Positions 57,308 through 64,000 of a stretch of 64,000 nucleotides of DNA are shown here, one piece after another (positions within the stretch are counted from its first letter, which is position 1; each line of letters begins with the position of its first letter). The DNA is taken from positions 1 to 64,000 of the forward strand of contig JAQSWG010000008.1 of assembly GCA_029266735.1 (NCBI GenBank). Reading direction: 5' to 3'. Below the pieces are notes generated by a model. That model had not been told where the DNA came from, made no database searches, and saw only the letters and a program-made list of their open reading frames with translations. Made by a program: the position numbers and the translations under genes. Source of the DNA: Ornithinibacter sp. (lineage in GTDB: Bacteria; Actinomycetota; Actinomycetes; Actinomycetales; Dermatophilaceae).

Positions 57308-58498
57308 TCAGGCGGTCGGGAGGCCCAGGCCCTTGGCGATGACCATGCGCTGCACCTCGGAGGTACCCTCGCCGATCTCGAGGATCTTGGCATCCCGGTA
57401 GAACCGCGCCACCGGATACTCCTCCATGAAGCCGTTGCCCCCGAAGACCTGCGTCGCGATGCGCGTGGCCGCCACGGCGGCCTCGGAGGTGTAGAGCTTG
57501 GCGACGGCGGCCGCCTGCTTCACCTCGGCGACGGAGCGGCGCCCGGCCTCCTGCTCGTCCTTGAGCCACGCGGCGCGGTAGGTCACCAGCCGGGCGTTCT
57601 CCTCCATGACGGCGAGGTCGGCGATGGGGAACGCCACGCCCTGGTTGGCGCCGATGGGCCGGCCGAACGCGGTCCGGCTCGTCGCGTATGCCGTGGCCTC
57701 CTCCCGCATCCGCGTGATGAGCCCCAGCGCGAGGGCGCTGATCGCGATGCGCCCGTCATCGAGGGTCTTGAGGAACTGGCGGAAGCCGTGGCCACGCGCG
57801 CCGAGCAGGTGGTCCTCCGGCACACGGCATCCGGAGAACGACAGCCCGTGCGTGTCGGAGATGTTCCAGCCGAGCTTGTCGTACGGCGCTTCGACGGTGA
57901 ATCCGGCTGTGCCCGAGGGGATCATGATCGCCGAGATCTCCGCGCGACCTTCCGGATCGGTCCCGGTACGCGCGGTGACGGTGACGACGGAGGTGATCTC
58001 GGTGCCCGAGTTCGTGATGAAGGCCTTGGCTCCGTCGACGACCCACTGGCCGTCCTCGAGCACCGCCTTCGTCCGGGTGGCGCCGGCGTCGCTGCCGGCA
58101 TCCGGCTCGGTGAGGCCGAACCCGGCGAGGGCTCGCCCGGCGACGAGGTCGGGGAGGAAGCGCTCCTTCTGGGCGTCGGTGCCGTAGGTGAGGATGGGGT
58201 TGATGCCGAGCCCCACGCCGGCGGACAGCGTGATCCCGATCGACTGGTCGACCCGGCCGAGCTCCTCGATGGCGATGCACAGGCTCGTGAACGCGCCGCC
58301 GTCCGCGTCCTCGAGCGAGCCGCCGTAGGCCTCCGGCACGACGAGGCCGAACAGGCCCAGGCCCCCCATCTGCGGCACGAGCTCGGTGGGGAAGTGGTGC
58401 GCGCGGTCCCACTTCGCGACGTGGGGCTCGACGGCCTGGGTGGCGAAGTCGCGCACGACCTCGCGGAAGTCCTCGTGGTCCTGGCTCAGCTCGAACAT
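57308..58498 (-). CDS. Acyl-CoA dehydrogenase (isovaleryl-CoA dehydrogenase-like)
   Basis: LAGFGLTEPDAGSDAGATRTKAVLEDGQWVVDGAKAFITNSG, QVFGGNGFMEEYPVARFYRDAKILEIGEGTSEVQRMVIAKGLGL. Confidence 0.94.
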   Translation of the reverse strand: MFELSQDHEDFREVVRDFATQAVEPHVAKWDRAHHFPTELVPQMGGLGLFGLVVPEAYGGSLEDADGGAFTSLCIAIEELGRVDQSIGITLSAGVGLGINPILTYGTDAQKERFLPDLVAGRALAGFGLTEPDAGSDAGATRTKAVLEDGQWVVDGAKAFITNSGTEITSVVTVTARTGTDPEGRAEISAIMIPSGTAGFTVEAPYDKLGWNISDTHGLSFSGCRVPEDHLLGARGHGFRQFLKTLDDGRIAISALALGLITRMREEATAYATSRTAFGRPIGANQGVAFPIADLAVMEENARLVTYRAAWLKDEQEAGRRSVAEVKQAAAVAKLYTSEAAVAATRIATQVFGGNGFMEEYPVARFYRDAKILEIGEGTSEVQRMVIAKGLGLPTA

Positions 58499-58566
58499 CG
58501 GGCGCCCCTTTGCGCGGAGGTGGCCGGCCCCGGGTCACGGGTGCACGGCATACGGTGACGGTGTTG

Positions 58567-58582
58567 ACGTTGACGTCAACGT
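58567..58582. promoter_or_regulatory. Perfect 16-bp palindrome ACGTTGACGTCAACGT, candidate MerR/LiuR-type operator
   Basis: In the divergent intergenic region between acyl-CoA dehydrogenase and MerR gene. Confidence 0.7.
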
Positions 58583-58600
58583 AAAGCAATACTCCCCGGT

Positions 58601-59026
58601 ATGCCAACCCCCGCCGCGGTGCCGACTCGTGCTGTCGACGCGGACCAGCGGGAGCGCACCTGGTCGATCGCCGAGGTGGCCGCCGAGTTCGGGGTGACGC
58701 ACCGCACGGTGCGGCACTACGAGGAGCTCGGGCTCATCACGCCCGAGCGTCGGGGCACCACGCGGATCTACCACCGCCGCGACCGCACGAGGCTCGGGCT
58801 CATCCTGCGTGGCAAGCGGCTCGGGTTCCCGCTCGAGGAGATCCGCACGATCATCGACCTCTACGACGCGCCACGTGGCCGGCGGAGCCAGCTCGAGTAC
58901 GTCCTCGGGCAGATCGACGAGCGGCGGGCCGACCTCGAGCAGCGCCGGCGCGACCTCGACGCGGCGCTGGCCGAGCTCACCGAGTTCGAGCGCCGCTGCC
59001 GGGCGGACCTCGACCTCCTGGGCTGA
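58601..59026 (+). CDS. MerR family transcriptional regulator (LiuR-like)
   Basis: TWSIAEVAAEFGVTHRTVRHYEELGLITPERRGTTRIYHRRDRTRLGLILRGKRLGFPLEEIRTIIDLYD. Confidence 0.92.
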   Translation: MPTPAAVPTRAVDADQRERTWSIAEVAAEFGVTHRTVRHYEELGLITPERRGTTRIYHRRDRTRLGLILRGKRLGFPLEEIRTIIDLYDAPRGRRSQLEYVLGQIDERRADLEQRRRDLDAALAELTEFERRCRADLDLLG

Positions 59027-59092
59027 GTGGAGCGCCCGGCACGGGTGCCTTCTCGGTCGGCCAGCGGGCACCCACCTCGTCGGGACGTGCGG

Positions 59093-59127
59093 CAGGGCCG
59101 ACACCACGCCTCATGGTGCCGGCCCTG
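59093..59127 (-). terminator. GC-rich hairpin, probable terminator between convergent genes
   Basis: CAGGGCCGACACCA-7nt-TGGTGCCGGCCCTG, 13/14 paired; no clear U tract. Confidence 0.5.
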
Positions 59128-59184
59128 TCGTCTCACGTCGTCGCGCTCAGCCCGTCAGGCTCGCGACGCATGTCAGCTACCTCC

Positions 59185-60927
59185 TCACGGGTCCACGGTG
59201 ACGGTGCACGTCAGCGTGACCACCGGGTCGGTGGGCAGCAGGTTGGTGACGGTGAGTGAGCCGTCGCCGTTGGCCCCGGTCGAGCCGTTGACCGTGCCAT
59301 CGGCGCCGACGCAGCTGATCGTGGAGGCGGTGCCGCCGTCGACCTGGCTGTCGACGGAGACCGTGACGTTCGTCAACGGGGTGTTGTGGAACGCGATCGT
59401 CTCACCAGCGAACGGGTCGTCGGCGCAGGTGGCCGTGTTGTCCACGGTCACGGTCTTGTCCGCCTCACCCAGGTAGCCCGCTGGCGTGGACTCGTGCACG
59501 GTGTAGTCGCCGAAGTTGAGCCCGTCGAAGCACGCGACGCCGTTCGCGTCGGTCGCCTTGGTGACACCGTTGACCGTGAAGTCGACGCCGGCGTGCGGGT
59601 GGTCACCTGGACCGTCCGCGGCGTGCTTGCGGGTCTTGGTGACCTCGATCGCGCCCACCTGGAGCGTGTTGGTGTACGTGCAGTCGACCGTGTCCAGTGC
59701 CTTCAGGTCGAAGCTCACCGTACCGGTGGCGAGGTCGGTCAGGACCGTCGTGCCGTGCGAGGTGTCGCTCGCGGAGCAGTCCAGGCCGGTGAGCTCGAAG
59801 TTCGGGCCCGGGTCGCTCTCGGTCACGCTGTAGCTACCGGCGAACACGGTGCTGCCGTAGTCGCGGTTCTCGCCGTTCTTCAGGGCGAACGTCGCCGGGT
59901 CGAGCCCGCCGGTCGTCGTGTAGTTGAAGGTCGTGTCCGTCGGGTCAGGGCTCGGGTTCGTCACCTTGCGGATGATGACCCCACCGCAGTTCGCGATGTT
60001 GATGTCACCCGGTCCGACGAGGTCCTTCATCTGCGCGGTCGCCGAGTTCCCGGACGACCGGCTCACGGCGTACGCCTTGCCGAAGGCGGTGCATTCATCG
60101 GCCGAGAAGACGCCGGCGTCGGTGAGGTTGATGCCGGCCTCACCGAACTCGTTCAGCTGAAGGGTCTCCGGCGGGCTGGGAGCGATCGTGTCGACGACCG
60201 GCCCCACCAGTGAGGTGTTGACCTTGCCCTCGGCGAAGCCCAGGGCTGTGAGGTCCACCGATTCTCCCCAGCACGGCGGGCTGTTGCTGCCCACCTCGCA
60301 GGACCCGCTGAGGATCCAACGCCGCATGGTGATCGTCGGGTTGTCTGTCGAGCTGCCTTCGAAGTCGTAGACGACGAGCATGTCGCCCTCAGTGCGTTCG
60401 ACCAGCCCGTCTGAGCCGGCCGGACAGAGCACGTCGCTCTGGTTGAACTCGAAGCCGATGTGCGCCGACGGCGAGGTGGTGTTCTGCGGAATGCGCACCC
60501 AGGCCAGGTTGAGGTAGATGTCCCCGTCGACGGTGTTGCTCGATACGTAGACTCGCTTGAGGTCGTCCTTGTTGGGCGCCTTGGCACCGATGACGGAGGC
60601 GCACTCCTTGTCCTGCTTGGTCCCGCCGGCGAAGGCGGAATCAGAGGTGGTCGCGGAGGCGTCCTCGAGACCGGTGAGAGCCCACCCGGATGCGACGGTC
60701 TTGCTCGTCGTGCGCGAGGGCGCAGTGCCGGTCCACGTGGTGGGGGCGAAGCCGTTCCAGTCGAAGGTCGAGTCGACAACGAGGTTGCCGTCGTCGTCCT
60801 CGAATCCCGAGGCGGTCCCCACCGGACCCGCAACGGCCATCACTGCCAGACCGAGTGATGCCACCATTGCGACGGCAAGCACCATGGCTCGCCGACTGGA
60901 GCGCTTCAGCGTTGATTCCTTGTTCAT
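59185..60927 (-). CDS. Secreted repeat-fold (prealbumin/SpaA-like) surface protein, no sorting signal seen
   Basis: Signal peptide RRAMVLAVAMVASLGLAVMAVAGPVGTASG; CFDGLNFGDYTVHESTPAGYLGEADKTVTVDN and VTESDPGPNFELTGLDC-type beta domains; ends VTLTCTVTVDP without LPXTG. Confidence 0.8.
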   Translation of the reverse strand: MNKESTLKRSSRRAMVLAVAMVASLGLAVMAVAGPVGTASGFEDDDGNLVVDSTFDWNGFAPTTWTGTAPSRTTSKTVASGWALTGLEDASATTSDSAFAGGTKQDKECASVIGAKAPNKDDLKRVYVSSNTVDGDIYLNLAWVRIPQNTTSPSAHIGFEFNQSDVLCPAGSDGLVERTEGDMLVVYDFEGSSTDNPTITMRRWILSGSCEVGSNSPPCWGESVDLTALGFAEGKVNTSLVGPVVDTIAPSPPETLQLNEFGEAGINLTDAGVFSADECTAFGKAYAVSRSSGNSATAQMKDLVGPGDINIANCGGVIIRKVTNPSPDPTDTTFNYTTTGGLDPATFALKNGENRDYGSTVFAGSYSVTESDPGPNFELTGLDCSASDTSHGTTVLTDLATGTVSFDLKALDTVDCTYTNTLQVGAIEVTKTRKHAADGPGDHPHAGVDFTVNGVTKATDANGVACFDGLNFGDYTVHESTPAGYLGEADKTVTVDNTATCADDPFAGETIAFHNTPLTNVTVSVDSQVDGGTASTISCVGADGTVNGSTGANGDGSLTVTNLLPTDPVVTLTCTVTVDP

Positions 60928-61013
60928 GTGTCCTGCCCCAGACCGCGCGACGCGCTCTCGGTCGGACAGAGGAGCGGCGTGCGCGCACGCCGGATCGAGA
61001 TGTGGTGGTGCAT
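60924..61013 (-). CDS. Candidate 29-aa leader peptide ORF (MHHHISIRRARTPLLCPTESASRGLGQDT)
   Basis: SD-like GGAGG 8 nt upstream of ATG; stop overlaps start of downstream gene (ATGA). Confidence 0.45.
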   Translation of the reverse strand: MHHHISIRRARTPLLCPTESASRGLGQDT

Positions 61014-61314
61014 GGTGTGGTCCTCCGGAACCCTGATGTCCGTCTCCATCGACATCGGACGCGCAGTGCGCGCCCCGTGTGGCGCACCGAGGCGCGTCCA
61101 GCCCGGGTCGAGGCGAGGCCCCGTGGAGGCCGACGCCGGCAGTGGTCACCCACCGCCTCGCATCCTGCTCCCATCCCTCGTCGTCGCCTATGGCCCGTTG
61201 TGACTATTTCTTCACCAGATCACGATGAACCTTGACTTTGCGTCACTTCCGTCCCGGAGACCCCGACGGCAGTCTGCCGCCACAAAGGTGGGTGACCCTC
61301 GGCAGACCACCACA

Positions 61315-62256
61315 TCAAGGGAGGGACGTCTCAGCACGCCCGCCGGCCCCGAGGAAGGCGTCGATCTCAACGCGCGTGGGCGCCGTGTCCGGGCCACGTC
61401 GGGTGACCTTGATGGCGCCCGCGGCATTCGCGCGCGCCGCGGCCTCGGTCCACGACAGACCCGAGGCCCGCTCCGCGAGAAGCACGCCCGTGTGTGTGTC
61501 GCCTGCACCGTTGGTGTCGACCGGTGGTCGTGGGTGACCCGGCAGGTATGCCGTGCGCCCGCCCTCGCGCACGACGCACCCCCGCGGCCCGTCACGGACG
61601 ATCGTCACGGCATCCGGTGACAGCAGGGTGGCGACCATCTCGGCGGTCTCCTCCATCCCGGAGACGCCGGCGAGCGCAGCGGCCTCCTCGGCGTTGCTGG
61701 TCCACACAGAGGTGCGGGCCAGGACGGCATCGCGCGTTGCGGGGTCCAGCTCGGCGAAAGTGGCGCCCGGGTCGAGAACCACGACGACACCCTGCGGGAG
61801 GGTCTCCAGCCACTCGACGAGGGGGTCGCGGGTGCGTCCGACAAGGGAGTACCCGCTGACGCAGACGAGGTCACCGGCCGCGGGGGCCGCCGCGGACAGC
61901 GACTGGACGGTGATGTGGCGCTCCGCCCCCTGCGTCGTCACGAACGACCGCTCCGCAGTGGGCTCCACGAGCACGACGCACACCCCCGTGTCGCGGTCAG
62001 GCACCGGAGGAGAGGCGACCTCCACCCCCTCGGCGCGAAGTGCTGCGCGGACCAGGTCACCGTTCGGCCCGGTTCCCACGGCCCCGGCGTGGACGCAGGT
62101 GGCCCCGGAGCGGGCAGCGGCCAGGAGGATCGTCACGGCTCCACCGGCATACCGACGGTAGGACGTCGCCATGACGTTGCCGCCTCGGGCGGGAAGATGG
62201 GGCACTTCCATCACGGCATCCACCAGCGCCTGCGCGGTGTGGATGACCCGAGGCAT
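61315..62256 (-). CDS. PfkB family carbohydrate kinase
   Basis: LPARGGNVMATSYRRYAGGAVTILLAAARSGATCVHAGAVGTGPNGDLV, PPVDTNGAGDTHTGVLLAERASG. Confidence 0.92.
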   Translation of the reverse strand: MPRVIHTAQALVDAVMEVPHLPARGGNVMATSYRRYAGGAVTILLAAARSGATCVHAGAVGTGPNGDLVRAALRAEGVEVASPPVPDRDTGVCVVLVEPTAERSFVTTQGAERHITVQSLSAAAPAAGDLVCVSGYSLVGRTRDPLVEWLETLPQGVVVVLDPGATFAELDPATRDAVLARTSVWTSNAEEAAALAGVSGMEETAEMVATLLSPDAVTIVRDGPRGCVVREGGRTAYLPGHPRPPVDTNGAGDTHTGVLLAERASGLSWTEAAARANAAGAIKVTRRGPDTAPTRVEIDAFLGAGGRAETSLP

Positions 62257-62290
62257 GCGCCGAAGTATGCCGGGGCGCCGCCGGACCGGC

Positions 62291-62364
62291 GAGGGATGGC
62301 CAGTGGTCCTCCGCCCGGCCTGGGAGGGGCCACTGGCCACCCCTCGTGGTCATCCACAGCGTCG
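62291..62364. repeat. Palindromic repeat, family 2 copy C
   Basis: GAGGGATGGCCAGTGGTCCTCC ... GGAGGGGCCACTGGCCACCCCTC inverted arms; right part shares 36/40 bp with copy D. Confidence 0.9.
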
Positions 62365-62413
62365 CCATGGACGAGCCACGATCAACACCGCTTCCGAAGG
62401 CCTGGTCGATGCC

Positions 62414-62442
62414 GTCATGCCCGAAGACCCTTCGGGCATGAC
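62414..62442. promoter_or_regulatory. Perfect 13-bp-arm hairpin over the start region of the DUF559 gene
   Basis: GTCATGCCCGAAG-ACC-CTTCGGGCATGAC read directly; contains both candidate ATGs (62417, 62438). Confidence 0.85.
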
Positions 62443-63337
62443 CACGCCCCGGGTGCAGCTGCCCGAGGACCTCCGATCCGGGGCGTTCACCGTCGCCCAT
62501 GCCCGTGGGCGCGGCGTCACGCCCAAGCGACTGAGGGGACGCGACCTGCTGGCACCGACCCGAGGAGTGCGGCAGGGCGGCGGCGGAGCCGTGGAGCTGT
62601 CGACCCATGCCCGGGCCTTCGCCCTCGCCCTGCCCCCGGATGGCGCCTTCAGCCACCTCACCGCCGCTCGCCTGTTGGGCCTGCCGACGCCCACACCGTG
62701 GCCGGGGCGGGACGAGCCCCTCGACGTCATGCGGGCGAAAGGCCGCCCCAGGGTGTCCCGCGCCGGATGCGTCGCCCACCGAGGGCTGGAGACCCGCCGG
62801 GTGACCGAGGTGGACGGGCTGCGGGTGGTCTCGGCGCTCGACACCTGGGGTGACCTCGCGGGGATCTGGGCGCCGGACCACCTGTTGGCGGCCGCGGACG
62901 TCCTGGTCCGTCGAGGACTCAGCACGCCCCTGGAGCTTCTGGCCTGGGCCGAGCAGCGTCGAAGTCGACGTCACGTCGACGACCTACGCACGGTCGCGCG
63001 CCTCGCCCGAGCCGGTGCGGCGTCCCCGGCCGAGAGCCGCGCGCGCTACGTCTTCTGGTCCTGGGGGCTTCCCGAGCCGGAGCTCAACGTCCCCGTCCTC
63101 GGCCACGACGGCGGGTGGCTGGCCACGAGCGACTTCCTGTGGCGAGCGCAGCGGGTCGTCGGTGAGTACGACGGTGACGTCCACCGCACGGATCGGCGCA
63201 CGTGGCAGAAGGACCGTGAACGTCGTGCCGCCCTCGAGGACGCCGGATACCGCTACGTCGAGATGACCGACTCGACGTTTCGACAGGCGCACCACCGGGA
63301 GGCCCTCAGGCTGCGCCTCGGTCGTCTCCTCTTCTGA
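62438..63337 (+). CDS. AbiEi-like N-domain plus DUF559/Vsr-like endonuclease-fold C-domain protein
   Basis: C-term DFLWRAQRVVGEYDGDVHRTDRRTWQKDRERRAALEDAGYRYVEMTDSTF matches DUF559/Vsr-like pattern; alternative ATG at 62417. Confidence 0.8.
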   Translation: MTTPRVQLPEDLRSGAFTVAHARGRGVTPKRLRGRDLLAPTRGVRQGGGGAVELSTHARAFALALPPDGAFSHLTAARLLGLPTPTPWPGRDEPLDVMRAKGRPRVSRAGCVAHRGLETRRVTEVDGLRVVSALDTWGDLAGIWAPDHLLAAADVLVRRGLSTPLELLAWAEQRRSRRHVDDLRTVARLARAGAASPAESRARYVFWSWGLPEPELNVPVLGHDGGWLATSDFLWRAQRVVGEYDGDVHRTDRRTWQKDRERRAALEDAGYRYVEMTDSTFRQAHHREALRLRLGRLLF

Positions 63338-63360
63338 CACGTGCCCCCGCCACATCGGCC

Positions 63361-63433
63361 AGGGGTGGCGAATGGCCCTTGCGGCGGGTCGCCAAGGGCC
63401 ACTGGCCACCCTTCATGGTCGTCCACAGCGTCG
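63361..63433. repeat. Palindromic repeat, family 2 copy D
   Basis: GGGGTGGCGAATGGCCCTTG ... CAAGGGCCACTGGCCACCCT arms (17/20); shares AGGGCCACTGGCCACCC-TC-TGGTC-TCCACAGCGTCG with copy C in the same orientation. Confidence 0.9.
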
Positions 63434-63463
63434 TCGGGGAGGTCGACGGATGCCGGTCACGCG

Positions 63464-64000
63464 TCACTCGACGTGCACGCGCACGGCATACAGCTCGGGG
63501 AAGAACGTCAGGTCGAGGGCCCGACGGAGGAAGTCCACACCGCTCGAGCCACCCGTCCCCGACTTGTGGCCGATGGTCCGCGAGACGACCTGGAGGTGAC
63601 GGAAACGCCACTGCTGGAACAGGTCCTCGATGTCCACGAGCTCCTCGCACGTCTCGTAGACCCCCCAGTGCTCCGAGGGCGCGGCGTAGACGGCGGCGAA
63701 CACGCCGACCAGCCCCTCGTCCAGGCGGTAGGGCTTTGTGACGTCACGGTTCAGGACGGCATCCGGCACGGCATACCCGCGTCGGGAGAGGTAGCGCAGG
63801 AACTCGTCGTAGAGCGTCGGCTCGCCCAGCAGCCGTTCGAGCGACTCGTGGACCGCCTCGTCGTGTTCGAAGACCCGCACCATGTCGGCGTTCTTGTTGC
63901 CGAGCAGGAACTCGACGGAGCGGTACTGCGAGCTCTGGAAGCCGGAGCTCGTCGCGAGGAACGGCCGGATGAGGGCGTACTCGCTGGGGGTCAGGGTCGC
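63464..64000 (-). CDS. kynA: Tryptophan 2,3-dioxygenase, N-terminus beyond window
   Basis: EYALIRPFLATSSGFQSSQYRSVEFLLGNKNADMVRVFEHD...QQWRFRHLQVVSRTIGHKSGTGGSSGVDFLRRALDLTFFPELY. Confidence 0.95.
   Translation of the reverse strand, partial: ATLTPSEYALIRPFLATSSGFQSSQYRSVEFLLGNKNADMVRVFEHDEAVHESLERLLGEPTLYDEFLRYLSRRGYAVPDAVLNRDVTKPYRLDEGLVGVFAAVYAAPSEHWGVYETCEELVDIEDLFQQWRFRHLQVVSRTIGHKSGTGGSSGVDFLRRALDLTFFPELYAVRVHVE

Noticed and set aside
55142-58558. 1138-aa + strand ORF
   Set aside because: Antisense to well-supported carboxyltransferase and acyl-CoA dehydrogenase genes; Arg/Val/Gly/Asp-rich composition typical of spurious ORFs in very high-GC DNA.
62171-62437. N-terminal extension of the DUF559 protein
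   Set aside because: Upstream portion runs through palindrome copy C and overlaps the PfkB gene 5' end; likely noncoding.
1-64000. tRNA/rRNA genes
   Set aside because: No cloverleaf with GTTCGA-like T-loop and matching arms or rRNA-like sequence noticed; a tRNAscan run would be needed to exclude them formally.

Overview
High-GC actinobacterial chromosome segment, probably Intrasporangiaceae/Micrococcales-like by gene content and codon usage (inference). About 55 CDSs are densely packed with many 4-bp start/stop overlaps. Roughly 0-41 kb is dominated by a cell-surface polysaccharide locus. It holds a methyltransferase, a flippase-like membrane protein, at least nine glycosyltransferases, two nucleotide-sugar dehydrogenases, a UDP-GlcNAc-type 2-epimerase, a WlbA/WlbC/WlbB-like trio (oxidoreductase, aminotransferase, acetyltransferase), a D-glucuronyl C5-epimerase-family protein, a Wzm/Wzt (TagGH)-type ABC exporter and three LCP attachment proteins. 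The rest is mostly housekeeping or metabolic: purE/purK, a two-component system, a class III nucleotide cyclase, birA, acyl-CoA carboxylase beta+epsilon, Maf, a Na+/H+ antiporter, a liu-like acyl-CoA dehydrogenase/carboxyltransferase pair with a MerR regulator, a secreted surface protein, a PfkB kinase and tryptophan 2,3-dioxygenase at the right edge. The main non-standard signals are: (i) a DUF559/Vsr-like nuclease-domain gene bracketed by two copies of a palindromic repeat, with a perfect hairpin over its start codon; (ii) a second palindromic intergenic repeat family, with two copies between convergent genes; (iii) an apparently complete diacetamido-uronic-acid pathway plus C5-epimerase plus ABC exporter plus LCP set; (iv) a 42-bp tandem repeat that triplicates the start codon of the carboxylase epsilon subunit; (v) a leader ORF stop/start-coupled to a secreted protein; and (vi) an octamer, GTATGCCG/CGGCATAC, that looks strongly over-represented. 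No rRNA, tRNA, CRISPR array or canonical transposase was recognised. All product calls come from reading translated sequence; no database search was run.
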